DNA of 64,000 bases from Ardenticatenaceae bacterium. Lineage in GTDB: Bacteria; Chloroflexota; Anaerolineae; Promineifilales; Promineifilaceae. Position 1 is the stretch's first letter. The number at the start of each line of letters is the position of its first letter. Positions 43,422 to 52,450 of this stretch are shown here, piece by piece. Made by a program: the position numbers and the translations under genes. Under the pieces are notes generated by a model. The model made no database searches, had not been told where the DNA came from, and saw only the letters and a program-made list of their open reading frames with translations. The stretch covers positions 1 to 64,000 of the forward strand of contig JACKBT010000001.1 of the NCBI GenBank assembly GCA_020634415.1. The letters run 5' to 3'.

Positions 43422-44756
43422 CTAAGCCGCCAATTGGTCGCGCATAGCCTGATGCGACTCGCGGCTGATGGGGTAGTACCAGGCGAAGATAATGGCGCAG
43501 GTGAGCAGAATGGCCGGCACAAGCCCCATGGCCCAGCGGATGGCCTGCACAGCTTCGGCTGGCTGCACGGGCAAAGGCTGGCCTTCTACCGGTGTAATGT
43601 AGCCGCGGCTGGCGAGGGCAATGCCAAACACCCAAATGACCAACCCTGTGCCCATCTTTTGGAAGAAGGCGGCAAAGGCATAAAAGGAGCCTTCACGCCG
43701 CTGGCCGGTGCGTAATTCGTCCAGTTCAATCACGTCGGGGATCATGGCCCAGGGCAAAAAGTAGGCGGTGGCAATGCCCACACCGGCCAGGACGGCCAGG
43801 ATGTAGGTGAGGACAACCTGCTCTGGCTGCAAAGTGGCGAGGATGAGGCAAACGATCATCCAACCGAAACTGCCCCAGATGAAGGCGCTGCGTTTGTCGT
43901 ATTTTTGGGCCAGCCGCACCCACAGGGGTATGGAGGAAACGGCCGATAATTGAGCCAACAAGATAAAATAATTGGCCTGTTCGGGCACACCCAAATAGTA
44001 GTTGGCGTAAAAAATGAAGACGGAACCAATGAGGCTGGCAGTAGTCCAGCTAAAAAGATAGAGGCCCATGAGCAGCCAAAACGGCCGATTGCTCAACGTC
44101 GCTTTAATGGCGGCCACAGGTGGTAGTTGGCCTACTGCTTCTTCGGGGTCGTCATAGGGTTTTGTCACCCAAAAGGCGATGAGGAGGGGAACGGCCGTTG
44201 CCAACCCAATTGTTACTCCCAACACCAAAAACAGAGTTCGTGGATCATCAATAAACTGACCCAACACCGTCGCCAATATGACCGAGATTAACGAACCAAT
44301 AATCGAGAAGGCCATGCGATAGCCATTGAGCGAACTGCGTTCATCATAATCCCGCGTGGCTGCCGGGGTGAGGGCATTGTAACTAACGTGAACGGCCGTA
44401 TACGTCGAATCAAACAAAACAAACGTCGCTATATAATAAGCCACCAGCCCCCACTCCCCCCAGGGCGGCACAATATATTGCAAACAAAACGTCAACCCCA
44501 ACGGCAGCGCCCCAAACAGCAGCACCACCCGCCTGCGCCCCCAGCGGCTGCGAATGCGATCCGACAGCAGCCCAAAAATCGGATCATTAATCGAATCCCA
44601 AATACGGCCGATAATCGCCGCCAACCCCGCCCGATCCGGCCGCAAACCAGCCACATCCGTCAAAAAATAAAGCTGATAAAAAGCCATAATCGCCAGCGGC
44701 GCACTGGTAGACAAATCGCCGACACTATAAAGCAGTTTGAACCGTCTTGTGAGCAT
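43422..44756 (-). CDS. GPH-family sugar:cation symporter (MFS_2)
   Basis: A 444-residue protein with about twelve membrane helices. The glycoside-pentoside-hexuronide:cation symporter pattern is clear: YSVGDLSTSAPLAIMAFYQL at the start, GRIWDSINDPIFGLLSDR with the cation/sugar-site aspartates, RSRWGRRRVVLL in the first cytosolic loop, and DYDERSSLNGYRM. The family couples uptake of di- or oligosaccharides to Na+ or H+. The substrate is unknown, but the upstream gene on the same strand encodes a glycoside hydrolase-like lipoprotein 62 bases away, consistent with release and import of a sugar. Its 3' end faces the antiporter gene across a hairpin. Confidence 0.92.
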   Translation of the reverse strand: MLTRRFKLLYSVGDLSTSAPLAIMAFYQLYFLTDVAGLRPDRAGLAAIIGRIWDSINDPIFGLLSDRIRSRWGRRRVVLLFGALPLGLTFCLQYIVPPWGEWGLVAYYIATFVLFDSTYTAVHVSYNALTPAATRDYDERSSLNGYRMAFSIIGSLISVILATVLGQFIDDPRTLFLVLGVTIGLATAVPLLIAFWVTKPYDDPEEAVGQLPPVAAIKATLSNRPFWLLMGLYLFSWTTASLIGSVFIFYANYYLGVPEQANYFILLAQLSAVSSIPLWVRLAQKYDKRSAFIWGSFGWMIVCLILATLQPEQVVLTYILAVLAGVGIATAYFLPWAMIPDVIELDELRTGQRREGSFYAFAAFFQKMGTGLVIWVFGIALASRGYITPVEGQPLPVQPAEAVQAIRWAMGLVPAILLTCAIIFAWYYPISRESHQAMRDQLAA

Positions 44757-44798
44757 AAATTACTTAACTGGTGTGTGGCAAATTTGCCATCTACCAGA

Positions 44799-44822
44799 GT
44801 AATTACGTAATTACGTAATTAT
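44799..44822. repeat. Iterated word (taattacg) at a stop codon
   Basis: gtaattacgtaattacg and taattat form three copies of a self-complementary word. Read on the minus strand, the last copy supplies the TAA stop of the glycoside hydrolase-like gene (gcg aga taa ttacg). Confidence 0.55.
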
Positions 44823-46057
44823 CTCGCTGTTGTATAAAAAAAGTCAGTCACAACCGGATGAACAAAACCGGGTTGGAACAACGCCTGCCACTCCCACGTC
44901 CCATCCCAGGCCCCCCCTTCACTATTGGCTAACAACCAATTGCTAAACACCAAAAAATAAGGCTCCGCATCCCGCATATAGGTGTATTGCCAGATGAGCA
45001 AACTCTTTTCCACATTGCGGTCACTGCTGTAAGAACCTCCCTCCGTCCCCAGCATGGGCAGCGAACGGCCCAAATGGCTTTGGACTATATCGTTATAGCG
45101 GCGAAACAACAAAAAGCCGCCCGGATCCGTGCGCTGCCGCACACCATGATAATTATGCACCGACAACCAGGCATGATTCAGCAAATAAGCATCGCCATTA
45201 AACTCCAACGCCCGCAGCGTGCGATCCAAAAAATCATAATGATTATATTCACCGCCAGGGCTAAACGCGCCAATGCCCGGTAAACCACCATTCGCCACCA
45301 CCTGCCGCGCCGCCGCCGCCCAGCGCACCGCATATTGGTTCGGATTGGCAAAACCCTGCCCATTCTCCACATTCACATTGGGTTCATTGTAAATCTGAAA
45401 ATAGTAAACACCGCGAGCGCGATAATGGGCCACCATGCCCCCAATATCGCCATCATACGGCGAGGTATCGGAGCGGTAAATGCGCATGATGGGCATAATG
45501 CCGCTGGCAACCAGCTTGTCTACCAGATAGTTATTGTCGGTGGTGTTGTCACCCTCGTTCAAAAAGACCAGCCATTTGATGTGCATCCGCACCAATTCGC
45601 CCACAAATCGATCCACCACGCCGGGGTCTTGGCTGGTGGTGGGAATCCAGTGCATGCCCCAGCCATTGTTGCCAGCCGGCACTGGAAATGCCTGGTAGGG
45701 GATGACTTCGTTGATGCCGTAGAGGTGGATGGCTTTGATGACGGGGGTGGCGGTGGGTGGCCCGCCGGTGGGGGTGATGGTGGGGGTGGGGGTGCGGGAG
45801 GGGCGCGGCGTGTAGGGGGTGATGGTGGGTAAAGGCAGGGGGGTTTCGGTGGGAGGGCGTGTACCTGCGGGCAGGGGTGTGGGGGTGAGGGTGGGAACGG
45901 CCGTTGCCGGTAAAGGTGTAAACGTCGCTGGCAGCCCCTGGGCATTTACCGGCACCGCCGCCACCGCCGCCAACGTCGGCAGCGCCTCGCCCCCGCTCTG
46001 GCAGCCTGTTAAAAAGAGCAAACAAATTAAAACAACCTGGTTGAAAAATCTAGGCAT
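44819..46057 (-). CDS. Glycoside hydrolase-like (TIM-barrel) lipoprotein
   Basis: A 412-residue protein. The signal ends in a lipobox (CLLFLTGC, cysteine about residue 19), followed by a long Thr/Pro linker of about 85 residues (TPTPLPAG, TPTITPTG). The remainder resembles a clan A glycoside hydrolase barrel: YYFQIYNEPNVN places the acid/base glutamate after a strand, and LPMLGTEGGSYS places a second glutamate where the nucleophile would be. LNHAWLSVHNYHG between them fits the barrel as well. The enzyme would be tethered outside the membrane; the glycan is unknown. It lies 9 bases after cofE and before the GPH symporter, so a cofE-hydrolase-transporter transcript is possible, although cofE itself is unrelated in function. 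Confidence 0.78.
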   Translation of the reverse strand: MPRFFNQVVLICLLFLTGCQSGGEALPTLAAVAAVPVNAQGLPATFTPLPATAVPTLTPTPLPAGTRPPTETPLPLPTITPYTPRPSRTPTPTITPTGGPPTATPVIKAIHLYGINEVIPYQAFPVPAGNNGWGMHWIPTTSQDPGVVDRFVGELVRMHIKWLVFLNEGDNTTDNNYLVDKLVASGIMPIMRIYRSDTSPYDGDIGGMVAHYRARGVYYFQIYNEPNVNVENGQGFANPNQYAVRWAAAARQVVANGGLPGIGAFSPGGEYNHYDFLDRTLRALEFNGDAYLLNHAWLSVHNYHGVRQRTDPGGFLLFRRYNDIVQSHLGRSLPMLGTEGGSYSSDRNVEKSLLIWQYTYMRDAEPYFLVFSNWLLANSEGGAWDGTWEWQALFQPGFVHPVVTDFFYTTAR

Positions 46058-46066
46058 AAATGACCA

Positions 46067-46828
46067 TTACCGATACAAATCCATTTCCTTTGGTCTCACT
46101 AAATCCTGCGCTTTGCCTGCCAGTGCAGGCAGTTGCAAACCGCGCACCAGCACCACTGGCATCCCCTCACTAGCCTGCCCCATGAGCAAACCGGCGGCGG
46201 CGGCAATCTCATCGGCCACGCCAACAGTGGTATGCTGCAAGGTGTAGCCATACAAATCATCCTCGCCGCGCCGATCCCACAAGGCGGGCAAACCGGCCAC
46301 ACCGATGGCGACACCGACAGTCCCCTGGCGAAACGGCCGTCCATGACTATCACTCACAATCACGCCAACCGCCACACCCACCTGCGCGGCAATAGCCGCC
46401 CGTATCGCCGCCGCCGAGCCATCGGGGTCAACCGGCAGCAGCAGCACCGTCTCCGCCTCGCCCGATTGGGCCACATTGGAGCGATCAATCCCGGCGTTGG
46501 CACTGGTGAAGCCCAGGCGATGGCGTACAATTAACACACCTGGTCTCATGCGCGAGATTTCGTCGCTCTCCTGCAAAATCAGCTCAACCACACGGGGGTC
46601 TTTTTGGGTCTGCTCGGCCACGTCTAAGGCCCGTTCACCAGGGACAACATCCTCTAAATTTACAAAACGACCCTCTGCTTTGGAGATGATTTTTTGGGCG
46701 ATGACCAGAACATCACCAGTTTGCAGCGCGAAATCGGCCGCTGCCAATGCCTGCAAAATCACCTCAGCAATATCATCGCCAGGTTGAATGTGGGGGATGT
46801 GGGGAACGGCCGTTAACGTCAGTGACAT
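46067..46828 (-). CDS. cofE: Coenzyme F420-0:L-glutamate ligase CofE
   Basis: A 253-residue protein, normal for stand-alone CofE. It adds glutamates to F420-0 using GTP. Family signs are the N-terminal [51 protein letters not shown] with the nucleotide-site segment, [20 protein letters not shown], and [20 protein letters not shown]. All core residues are intact. It predicts that the cell makes coenzyme F420, known from several Chloroflexota as well as Actinobacteria and archaea. The other F420 genes (cofC, cofD, cofG/H) are not in the window. It is followed after 9 bases by the glycoside hydrolase-like gene. Confidence 0.95.
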   Translation of the reverse strand: MSLTLTAVPHIPHIQPGDDIAEVILQALAAADFALQTGDVLVIAQKIISKAEGRFVNLEDVVPGERALDVAEQTQKDPRVVELILQESDEISRMRPGVLIVRHRLGFTSANAGIDRSNVAQSGEAETVLLLPVDPDGSAAAIRAAIAAQVGVAVGVIVSDSHGRPFRQGTVGVAIGVAGLPALWDRRGEDDLYGYTLQHTTVGVADEIAAAAGLLMGQASEGMPVVLVRGLQLPALAGKAQDLVRPKEMDLYR

Positions 46829-46837
46829 AGTTATTTC

Positions 46838-46982
46838 AAAAACGTAAAAACTAAAGGCTTCTTACGTTTTACACTTCACAATCCAATTACAGTTCAGCAA
46901 CCAATATCTTCCATTCCTGTAACTACTAACCCTCCGGGAGGTTTCAAACGAGATGTTACCTCTGGGACAAACCTCCCGGAGG
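46838..46982. repeat. Word repeat (aaaacgtaaaaac/ttacgttttac) and CCTCCGGGAGG hairpin
   Basis: The divergent spacer between cofE and the glycosyltransferase gene holds aaaaacgtaaaaactaaagg with its inversion cttcttacgttttac (46838-46875). It also holds a hairpin CCTCCGGGAGG (46931-46941) / CCTCCCGGAGG (46972-46982), the same 11-mers as at 38107-38159. No clear promoter is seen. Confidence 0.55.
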
Positions 46983-47116
46983 ATCGCTCCAGAGAGGCTA
47001 AGTAGTTACCCATTCCTTAAATTTTATGTCAAAATCAACAAGGATCAACCACAATACCAAAAGGGCTAATCTTCCCCGCTTGCCGCCCCCCCAATTTGTA
47101 CTAATATTCTGCCCTT

Positions 47117-49141
47117 ATGAGCAAACTCACACGCACAACCTGGCTAGAAATCATCGCCCTGGTGGGCATTATCGCCACCGCCCTGTTGTTTCGGCTGTGG
47201 CAGCTAGACAGCGTGCCGCCGGGGCTGCACTTTGACGAGGCCATTGATTTACGCTGGGGGCAAAACGTGGCCGCTGGCGCACGGCCGATTTACGTCACCG
47301 AAGGCTGGGGGCGCGAAGCCCTCTACTATTACCTGCTGGCTGGTGTGCTGCAAATTGTGCCCGATAATGTGCTGGCGATCCGGGTAACGGCCGTTCTGTG
47401 CAGCCTCCTCATCCTCATCGCCACCTACTTTCTCGCCCGCCGCGTCACCAACCCCCTCACCGCCTGGTTCACCGTCGCCTGGTTCAGCGTTCTCTTTTGG
47501 CCCGTCTTCACCAGCCGCTTCGCCGTCCGCAACATCAGCTTCCTCCTCCTCCTCAGCCTCACCCTTGCCGCCTTCTGGTACGCCTACACCCGGCCTCCCT
47601 CGCCCCACGCCTCTCGCCCTTCTCCCCTTCATTACCTGCCCGCCGCCATCCTCTTCGGCCTCAGCTTCTACACCTACCAGCCCGCCCGCTTTGTGCCCAT
47701 CGTCTTCATTCTGTTCTGCCTGTATCTCTTCCTCTTTCATCGGGCCGAGTTCAAACAGCAGTTGGGGGGATTGGCACTATTTGCGGGCGTGGCCCTGCTC
47801 GTAGCCCTGCCCATTGCCTTCGCCGTCGTCAACAACCCGGTGGGCGAAGCCGACCGTGCCTGGACGATTGAACCCCTGACACAAATGCTGCAAGGCAATC
47901 TAAAACCCGTCTGGGACAACGGCCTCGCCACCCTCAAAATGTTTACCATCAGCGGCGACCCGCTTAACTCCTACAACGTGCCTCACCGCCCCATCTTCCA
48001 GCCAGCCTGGACGGGGCTGTTTTTTTACGCGGGGCTGCTGATCGCCCTACGGCGGTGGCGGCAGCCCTTTTACGCCTTCCTGCTCATCTGGCTGCTGATT
48101 ATGCTCTCACCGACGGTGCTGACGATTAGTGCGCCCAACCATAACCGGACGCTGGGGGCGCAAACGGCCGTCTTCCTCCTCGCCGCCCTGCCCATTGCCG
48201 AACTACGGCAGTGGCTCAGCCGCCGCCATTACCAACGGCTGGCCGTGCTGCCGGTGGTGGTGGGAGTAGTGGCTTTGGCGATGACGGCCGTTGCCACCTG
48301 GCAAGCCTACTTCCACACCTGGCCCCAGCTCGAGGCCGTCGCCGTGCAATACAATGCCACCATCAACAACATCGCCCACTATGTGCGCGACCAGCCCACG
48401 ACCCAACCGCTCCTCATCAACAGTCGCAGCCTCGAAGACGCCGATCCCTATATTCTCGAAGTCTCCCTCGACCAGCCCGACCTTAACGTGCGTTGGGCCG
48501 ACACGGGACAGGCGTTTGTTTTACCCGGCGGCTCGCCCAGCTTGCGCCTGTTTGTGGCCGAAGGGCGCTGGGTAGACAGCGATCTGTCGGCTTTTGTAAA
48601 CTTACCGGCGGCCACAGCCACCGAGGCGCGGTTCTCGGTGTTTGATGTAACGGGTGCGGGTTGGGCAGCGGGAGCAAGTGTGCCTGTGCGGGTGATTCCT
48701 TTGGGCGGGGTTGTGGGGGAGGAAACGGCCGTTTACCCCCTGCCCCTCACCTTCCAAAACAAAGTCCAGCTAACCGGCATCCACCACCTACACACCACCC
48801 TGACAGCCGGCCAAACCCTCACCTACATCACCACCTGGCACGTCCAACAAAAAGGCAAACCCATCCCCCTGGCAATCTTCATGCACCTGCTCGACAGCAG
48901 CGAACAGATTGTCAGCCAGCAAGACGGCCTCGGCTTCCCGCCCCACTCCTGGCAGCCCGGCGACCAATTCGCCCATGTACACCACCTGACTACACCCCAA
49001 GATTTGCCCCCCGGCAGCTACTGGCTGCAATTTGGCCTCTACAACCGGGACAGCGGCGAACGCTGGCCGCTGTGGGACGAGGCGCAGACCCCGCTGGGCG
49101 ACAGGGTGCTGCTTGGCCCCCTTACAGTGGCTGCGCCATAA
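47117..49141 (+). CDS. GT-C fold glycosyltransferase (GT39/ArnT-like membrane protein)
   Basis: A 674-residue protein. About 10-11 membrane helices occupy residues 10-420. The first external loop has PPGLHFDEAIDLRWGQNV, where the Asp-Glu pair matches the catalytic acid of GT-C enzymes, and the second has GREALYYYLLAGVLQ. A large non-membrane domain of about 230 residues follows (NSRSLEDADPYILEV onward). Such enzymes transfer a sugar from a polyprenyl-phosphate carrier to an acceptor outside the membrane. Donor and acceptor are unknown. Residues of TRPPSPHASRPSPLHYLP, in a loop after the third helix, are encoded by a ctcgccc-type word repeat and look inserted. The gene appears monocistronic, with a hairpin terminator after it. 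Confidence 0.88.
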   Translation: MSKLTRTTWLEIIALVGIIATALLFRLWQLDSVPPGLHFDEAIDLRWGQNVAAGARPIYVTEGWGREALYYYLLAGVLQIVPDNVLAIRVTAVLCSLLILIATYFLARRVTNPLTAWFTVAWFSVLFWPVFTSRFAVRNISFLLLLSLTLAAFWYAYTRPPSPHASRPSPLHYLPAAILFGLSFYTYQPARFVPIVFILFCLYLFLFHRAEFKQQLGGLALFAGVALLVALPIAFAVVNNPVGEADRAWTIEPLTQMLQGNLKPVWDNGLATLKMFTISGDPLNSYNVPHRPIFQPAWTGLFFYAGLLIALRRWRQPFYAFLLIWLLIMLSPTVLTISAPNHNRTLGAQTAVFLLAALPIAELRQWLSRRHYQRLAVLPVVVGVVALAMTAVATWQAYFHTWPQLEAVAVQYNATINNIAHYVRDQPTTQPLLINSRSLEDADPYILEVSLDQPDLNVRWADTGQAFVLPGGSPSLRLFVAEGRWVDSDLSAFVNLPAATATEARFSVFDVTGAGWAAGASVPVRVIPLGGVVGEETAVYPLPLTFQNKVQLTGIHHLHTTLTAGQTLTYITTWHVQQKGKPIPLAIFMHLLDSSEQIVSQQDGLGFPPHSWQPGDQFAHVHHLTTPQDLPPGSYWLQFGLYNRDSGERWPLWDEAQTPLGDRVLLGPLTVAAP

Positions 49142-49166
49142 GCAAACCGCGCCTACAAAACAAAAA

Positions 49167-49191
49167 AGGCACGGCCGTTTGGGCCGTGCCT
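49167..49191. terminator. Hairpin terminator after the glycosyltransferase gene
   Basis: AGGCACGGCC at 49167-49176, loop gtttg, GGCCGTGCCT at 49182-49191, preceded by six A and followed by ctct. It can act from either strand and incorporates one ACGGCCGT copy. Confidence 0.65.
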
Positions 49192-49200
49192 CTCTGGTAT

Positions 49201-49227
49201 GTAGGGCGATTTTGAAAATCGCCCTAC
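49201..49227. repeat. Perfect 13-1-13 palindrome
   Basis: GTAGGGCGATTTT, one G, AAAATCGCCCTAC. It has the same size and centre as the palindrome at 6505-6531, and its gggcgatttt arm resembles the inner hairpin of the 11963-12060 element. It lies between two convergent genes. Confidence 0.6.
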
Positions 49228-49272
49228 TCTGGAAAACTCAAACGCCACTGTCCAATTACTTATCAATCACCC

Positions 49273-51297
49273 CTACTCATTACCAACCAAAAACTCTTCC
49301 GTAACGGCCTGAGCAATGAACTCGATAATCTCATTGGTATCGGTGCTGCCCTTGAAGCGCCAGGCTGGTTGCAGCAAGAAGTACAACTCACCGCCCTCTG
49401 GCGCTACCGGCACGTAAACGTAAACCAGTTCCACCGAGCTAATCTCCACCTGTCCAATCTGGTACGGCTCAATGAAATCCGAAGCCGGGCCAGATTCAGT
49501 TGCCAACGCTTCCCAATCCACATAGCGGTCAATACCCTGCCAGTTAAAACTGCGATAAGGATCACCCGGCTCAATAGACCAGCCATTCACATTCACCCGC
49601 TCGCCATCGGCCAGGTCATCGGGCGCATTAGGGATGAGGAAAGTTTCACCGGAATCAGCCTCGAAGAGGGTCTGCCCCTCACTCAGGCGGATTGTGCCTA
49701 GTTGATATTGGTAATCAATAAAGTCCACCACCTGCCAATCGGTCACTTCCAAAACGAGGGTGCCATCCACATGGCGCACAGTGCCTGCCAGGCGCAGTTG
49801 TTTGCCCGCCTGCTCGCCAATGGCCCGCAAGACATCATCACTGCCCGCCAGCGTAAACTGGTCAGCCGATATGCGGGGCACAATATCGCTTTCCACAGGC
49901 TTGTACACCAGCGGCGAGGAGTAGACATTGATGGCCTGACCGTCTTCATAGGTGCGCTGCCAATATTTATAAAGATCGTCCGCCGGTACGGGTTCTTCGG
50001 GGAATTCGTAGCCAGGGCCAGGGTAGGTGAAGAAGTAGCTGTGTTGGTAATCTATCCCCTCGGTGGTGATCTGCTGCCAGACGGCTTCGGCCGAACGCAG
50101 CGGATATTCACCGAGTGCTTGCAGTTGGTTGAGCGGATTGTAGTAGACGGACAGGATTTGCCCATCTTCGGTGACGGTGACGGTGTATTCGGCGATGCTG
50201 ACGAGACGGCCGTTTACCAAACGGTGGAAATTGATCTCATTGCCGTTAAATTGTGGCGGCACAATCTGATACTCAAAATCCAGCAAGCCGCGATCCCGCA
50301 AGAAGGCTTCGGCAATGGGCAATGCCTGCTCAAAAGCCATCAAATCGGCCGTAAAATTCACCGTTGCCCCTTGATCATAATATTGCAAGTTCGACTCCCA
50401 GGCCGACAGTGTGCGTGAGCCATCAAAAATGAAGTAGTTGACGGGCGGTGTCCAGGCCGGTTCGCCTTCCGGCGACTCGAACACGGGGTAGGATTCGCTG
50501 TAGATGGGGCCGCTCATGCGGAAGAGGTCGGCAAAGCGGCGCACATCTTCCAGGGTGATGATGCGGCCACCGGGCTGCTCATAAACGGGGGCGAAGGCCG
50601 GTTCTAGCGGCAGGGTGGCGTTCATCACGTAGATGGTTCCCGACAGGGGATCGTAGGGGCGGAAGATGAGATCGCCATTGGCATCGGTGACGGGGGCGCT
50701 GGCGGTGATTTCACCACCGCCGCCACCAAAACCACCGCCACCGCCGCCAAAACCGCCACTGTTCAGCCCCGGCAAGGGGGCCAGGTTGGAGGTGTCGGGG
50801 GTTGGCTGGGGTAAGACTTCGGCAATCGAGGTTTCGGCTTCGGGAACGGCCGTTCCCTCACCACTCACCGTCGGCACAACCGCCTCACTCGCCAGCGTGG
50901 GCAAATTGGCAATGGCCGATGGCTCAGTGCCATCGTTGGGGAATAGGACATTGAAGGCAAAAATGCCCACAATGATAAGGGCCACAATCGTGCCCAGAGC
51001 AAATACGGTACGTCTCATGGTAAAAGATTCCTGTACAACGGTTATGATTTGTTCCCAGAAGGACGGCCGTTCTGGGGTTTGTTTTTGTTTTTGCTGCCTG
51101 GAGGCAGCACGGGCCAGGCGTGCCTCCAGGTCGGATAAAAAAATAGGATCAGGTTCGGCGCTGGCTGCTAGATCAAACAGCGCATTGGCCAGGTGCGCCT
51201 CTTTTTGTACATCGCCAATAGGTTGTGCTGGCTGTCCCTTCAGTCGTGCCGCCAGGAAAGCGTCCAGTTCATTGGCTAATTCTTGTTCTGTTTTCAT
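49273..51297 (-). CDS. Large membrane protein, probable anti-sigma factor partner of the ECF sigma factor
   Basis: A 674-residue protein. The N-terminal 90 residues are cytosolic, charged and helical (ELANELDAFLAARLKG, SDLEARLARAASRQQKQKQ), as in anti-sigma domains. One membrane helix follows (FALGTIVALIIVGIFAFNVL, about residues 99-118). The remaining 550 residues lie outside, starting with a Thr/Pro and Gly-rich linker (GGFGGGGGGFGGGGG), then beta-rich domains with no named family. Its start codon overlaps the stop of the sigma factor gene by 4 bases (ATGA), the usual arrangement of sigma/anti-sigma pairs. The large exterior part may sense an envelope state. The anti-sigma role is inferred from position and topology; no zinc motif is seen. 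Confidence 0.75.
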   Translation of the reverse strand: MKTEQELANELDAFLAARLKGQPAQPIGDVQKEAHLANALFDLAASAEPDPIFLSDLEARLARAASRQQKQKQTPERPSFWEQIITVVQESFTMRRTVFALGTIVALIIVGIFAFNVLFPNDGTEPSAIANLPTLASEAVVPTVSGEGTAVPEAETSIAEVLPQPTPDTSNLAPLPGLNSGGFGGGGGGFGGGGGEITASAPVTDANGDLIFRPYDPLSGTIYVMNATLPLEPAFAPVYEQPGGRIITLEDVRRFADLFRMSGPIYSESYPVFESPEGEPAWTPPVNYFIFDGSRTLSAWESNLQYYDQGATVNFTADLMAFEQALPIAEAFLRDRGLLDFEYQIVPPQFNGNEINFHRLVNGRLVSIAEYTVTVTEDGQILSVYYNPLNQLQALGEYPLRSAEAVWQQITTEGIDYQHSYFFTYPGPGYEFPEEPVPADDLYKYWQRTYEDGQAINVYSSPLVYKPVESDIVPRISADQFTLAGSDDVLRAIGEQAGKQLRLAGTVRHVDGTLVLEVTDWQVVDFIDYQYQLGTIRLSEGQTLFEADSGETFLIPNAPDDLADGERVNVNGWSIEPGDPYRSFNWQGIDRYVDWEALATESGPASDFIEPYQIGQVEISSVELVYVYVPVAPEGGELYFLLQPAWRFKGSTDTNEIIEFIAQAVTEEFLVGNE

Positions 51298-51878
51298 CTT
51301 CTTTCCTCCCGCGTCAGTTGCGCTTGCAAATCTTTCAGGCCGCGCCAGACCAACATGCGCACGGCCGCTTCGTCACGATCCATGATTTGGGCGATTTCGC
51401 GTACCTCTAATTCCGCAAACAGCCGGAGTGACAAGGCTTCGGCTCGGTCAGGAGCCAGGATTTGCAGCTTGCGTGTAACCTGTTCGACTTCTAACTGACG
51501 GCCGATTAATTCATCGGGGTGTTCGTGGTTATCGGCCAGCATTTCGACATCCTCAATGGCCGTCTCTGGTTTGCGGCGGCGGAATTGATCGGCCGTTTTG
51601 TGCCGGGCAATGCCCAACAGCCAGGCGATAAATTGACTTTGACCCCGATACTTGGGCAGGTTTTCCATCGCGGCCAAAAATGTCTGCGATGTTAAATCCT
51701 GCGCATCATCTGCGTTGCCCACACGGAACAACAGGTAACGGTAGACACGCGTGGCATACCGCTCGTAAAGCGCGGAAAAAGCGCGTAGATCTCTTTGTGC
51801 GTGCCTGACCAGCGTCAGGTCATCGTCTTCCATTACCGGTGCTGCTGCCGGTGAGCCAAGAACTTGGCTTGTAATCAT
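51294..51878 (-). CDS. ECF-type RNA polymerase sigma factor
   Basis: A 194-residue sigma-70 family protein. Region 2 is DLRAFSALYERYATRVYRYL, then FRVGNADDAQDLTSQTFLAA and YRGQSQFIAWLLGIARHKTA. Region 4 is LSLRLFAELEVREIAQIMDR followed by DEAAVRMLVWRGLKDLQ, the helix-turn-helix that reads the -35 element. Between them is a variable linker with DNHEHPDELIGRQ. The ATG at 51878 is chosen because GGGAGGT lies 5 bases upstream; an in-frame codon nine earlier lacks a ribosome site. It is co-transcribed with the overlapping large membrane protein, its probable anti-sigma factor. Target promoters cannot be read from this window. Confidence 0.94.
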   Translation of the reverse strand: MITSQVLGSPAAAPVMEDDDLTLVRHAQRDLRAFSALYERYATRVYRYLLFRVGNADDAQDLTSQTFLAAMENLPKYRGQSQFIAWLLGIARHKTADQFRRRKPETAIEDVEMLADNHEHPDELIGRQLEVEQVTRKLQILAPDRAEALSLRLFAELEVREIAQIMDRDEAAVRMLVWRGLKDLQAQLTREERR

Positions 51879-52035
51879 AGTGACCTCCCAGGAAGGTTGA
51901 ACCAAAATTTATCGGTTCTGCCTATAAAGTCGTGGTGAGCGGCTCATTTATAACAGGGATTTTGAAATTTGGGGGGTTGGTGGTCGAATGTTAGAGAAAC
52001 GGCCGTCTCCCCTCACTCGTAAATTGTCAATCAGT

Positions 52036-52131
52036 TAGGAGTTACGCACTTAAAAGGCGGTGGCCGGCCTCCTGGCCGAGCCATCCGTCTGGCTCGGTGT
52101 GACACCGGCCAGACCAACTGCGTAAGTCCTA
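52036..52131. repeat. TAGGAGTTACGC element, copy 3
   Basis: The best-preserved copy: TAGGAGTTACGCACTT at the left and AACTGCGTAAGTCCTA at the right, with ggtggccggcctcctggccg and tcggtgtgacaccggccaga inside. The ends are inverted repeats. It lies between the sigma factor gene and an AT-rich island. Confidence 0.8.
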
Positions 52132-52206
52132 TCAGTAAAATTCACAGCCAATTTACAGCCAATTTATAGCTCATTGGCTACCCGCCACTTGCCCATCATC
52201 GCTATA

Positions 52207-52437
52207 ATCCAGTCAGGTTTGGTCACACACTCCAGCCCACAACCGCAGCCAAGGTTGGCAGCAAAGTGAATGTCGTATTGATTGTAACGGTGAAATCTTT
52301 GCCGACATGGGTGTAGGTTGGACATACGGACAATGGGAAACAGATTTGGAAACAGGGAGGTTAACTGATGCAGCAGATCTCAAAGATAATTTTATGACTA
52401 CTAATATGTCAGTATGGATAGGTGTTGTAGCCCCATA
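52207..52437 (+). pseudogene. 3' remnant of an unidentified protein gene
   Basis: An open frame with no start codon encodes about 76 residues up to TAG at 52435-52437, including QGWQQSECRIDCNGEIFADM, GVGWTYGQWETDLETGRLTD and NFMTTNMSVWIGVVAP. It reads like the end of a secreted or toxin-type protein but matches no family I know. It begins just after a TAA, 75 bases beyond the TAGGAGTTACGC element, so the element or its arrival may have removed the rest. The AT-rich lipoprotein gene follows 13 bases later, suggesting the two once formed a unit. Confidence 0.5.
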
Positions 52438-52450
52438 GGAAAAATCAAAA

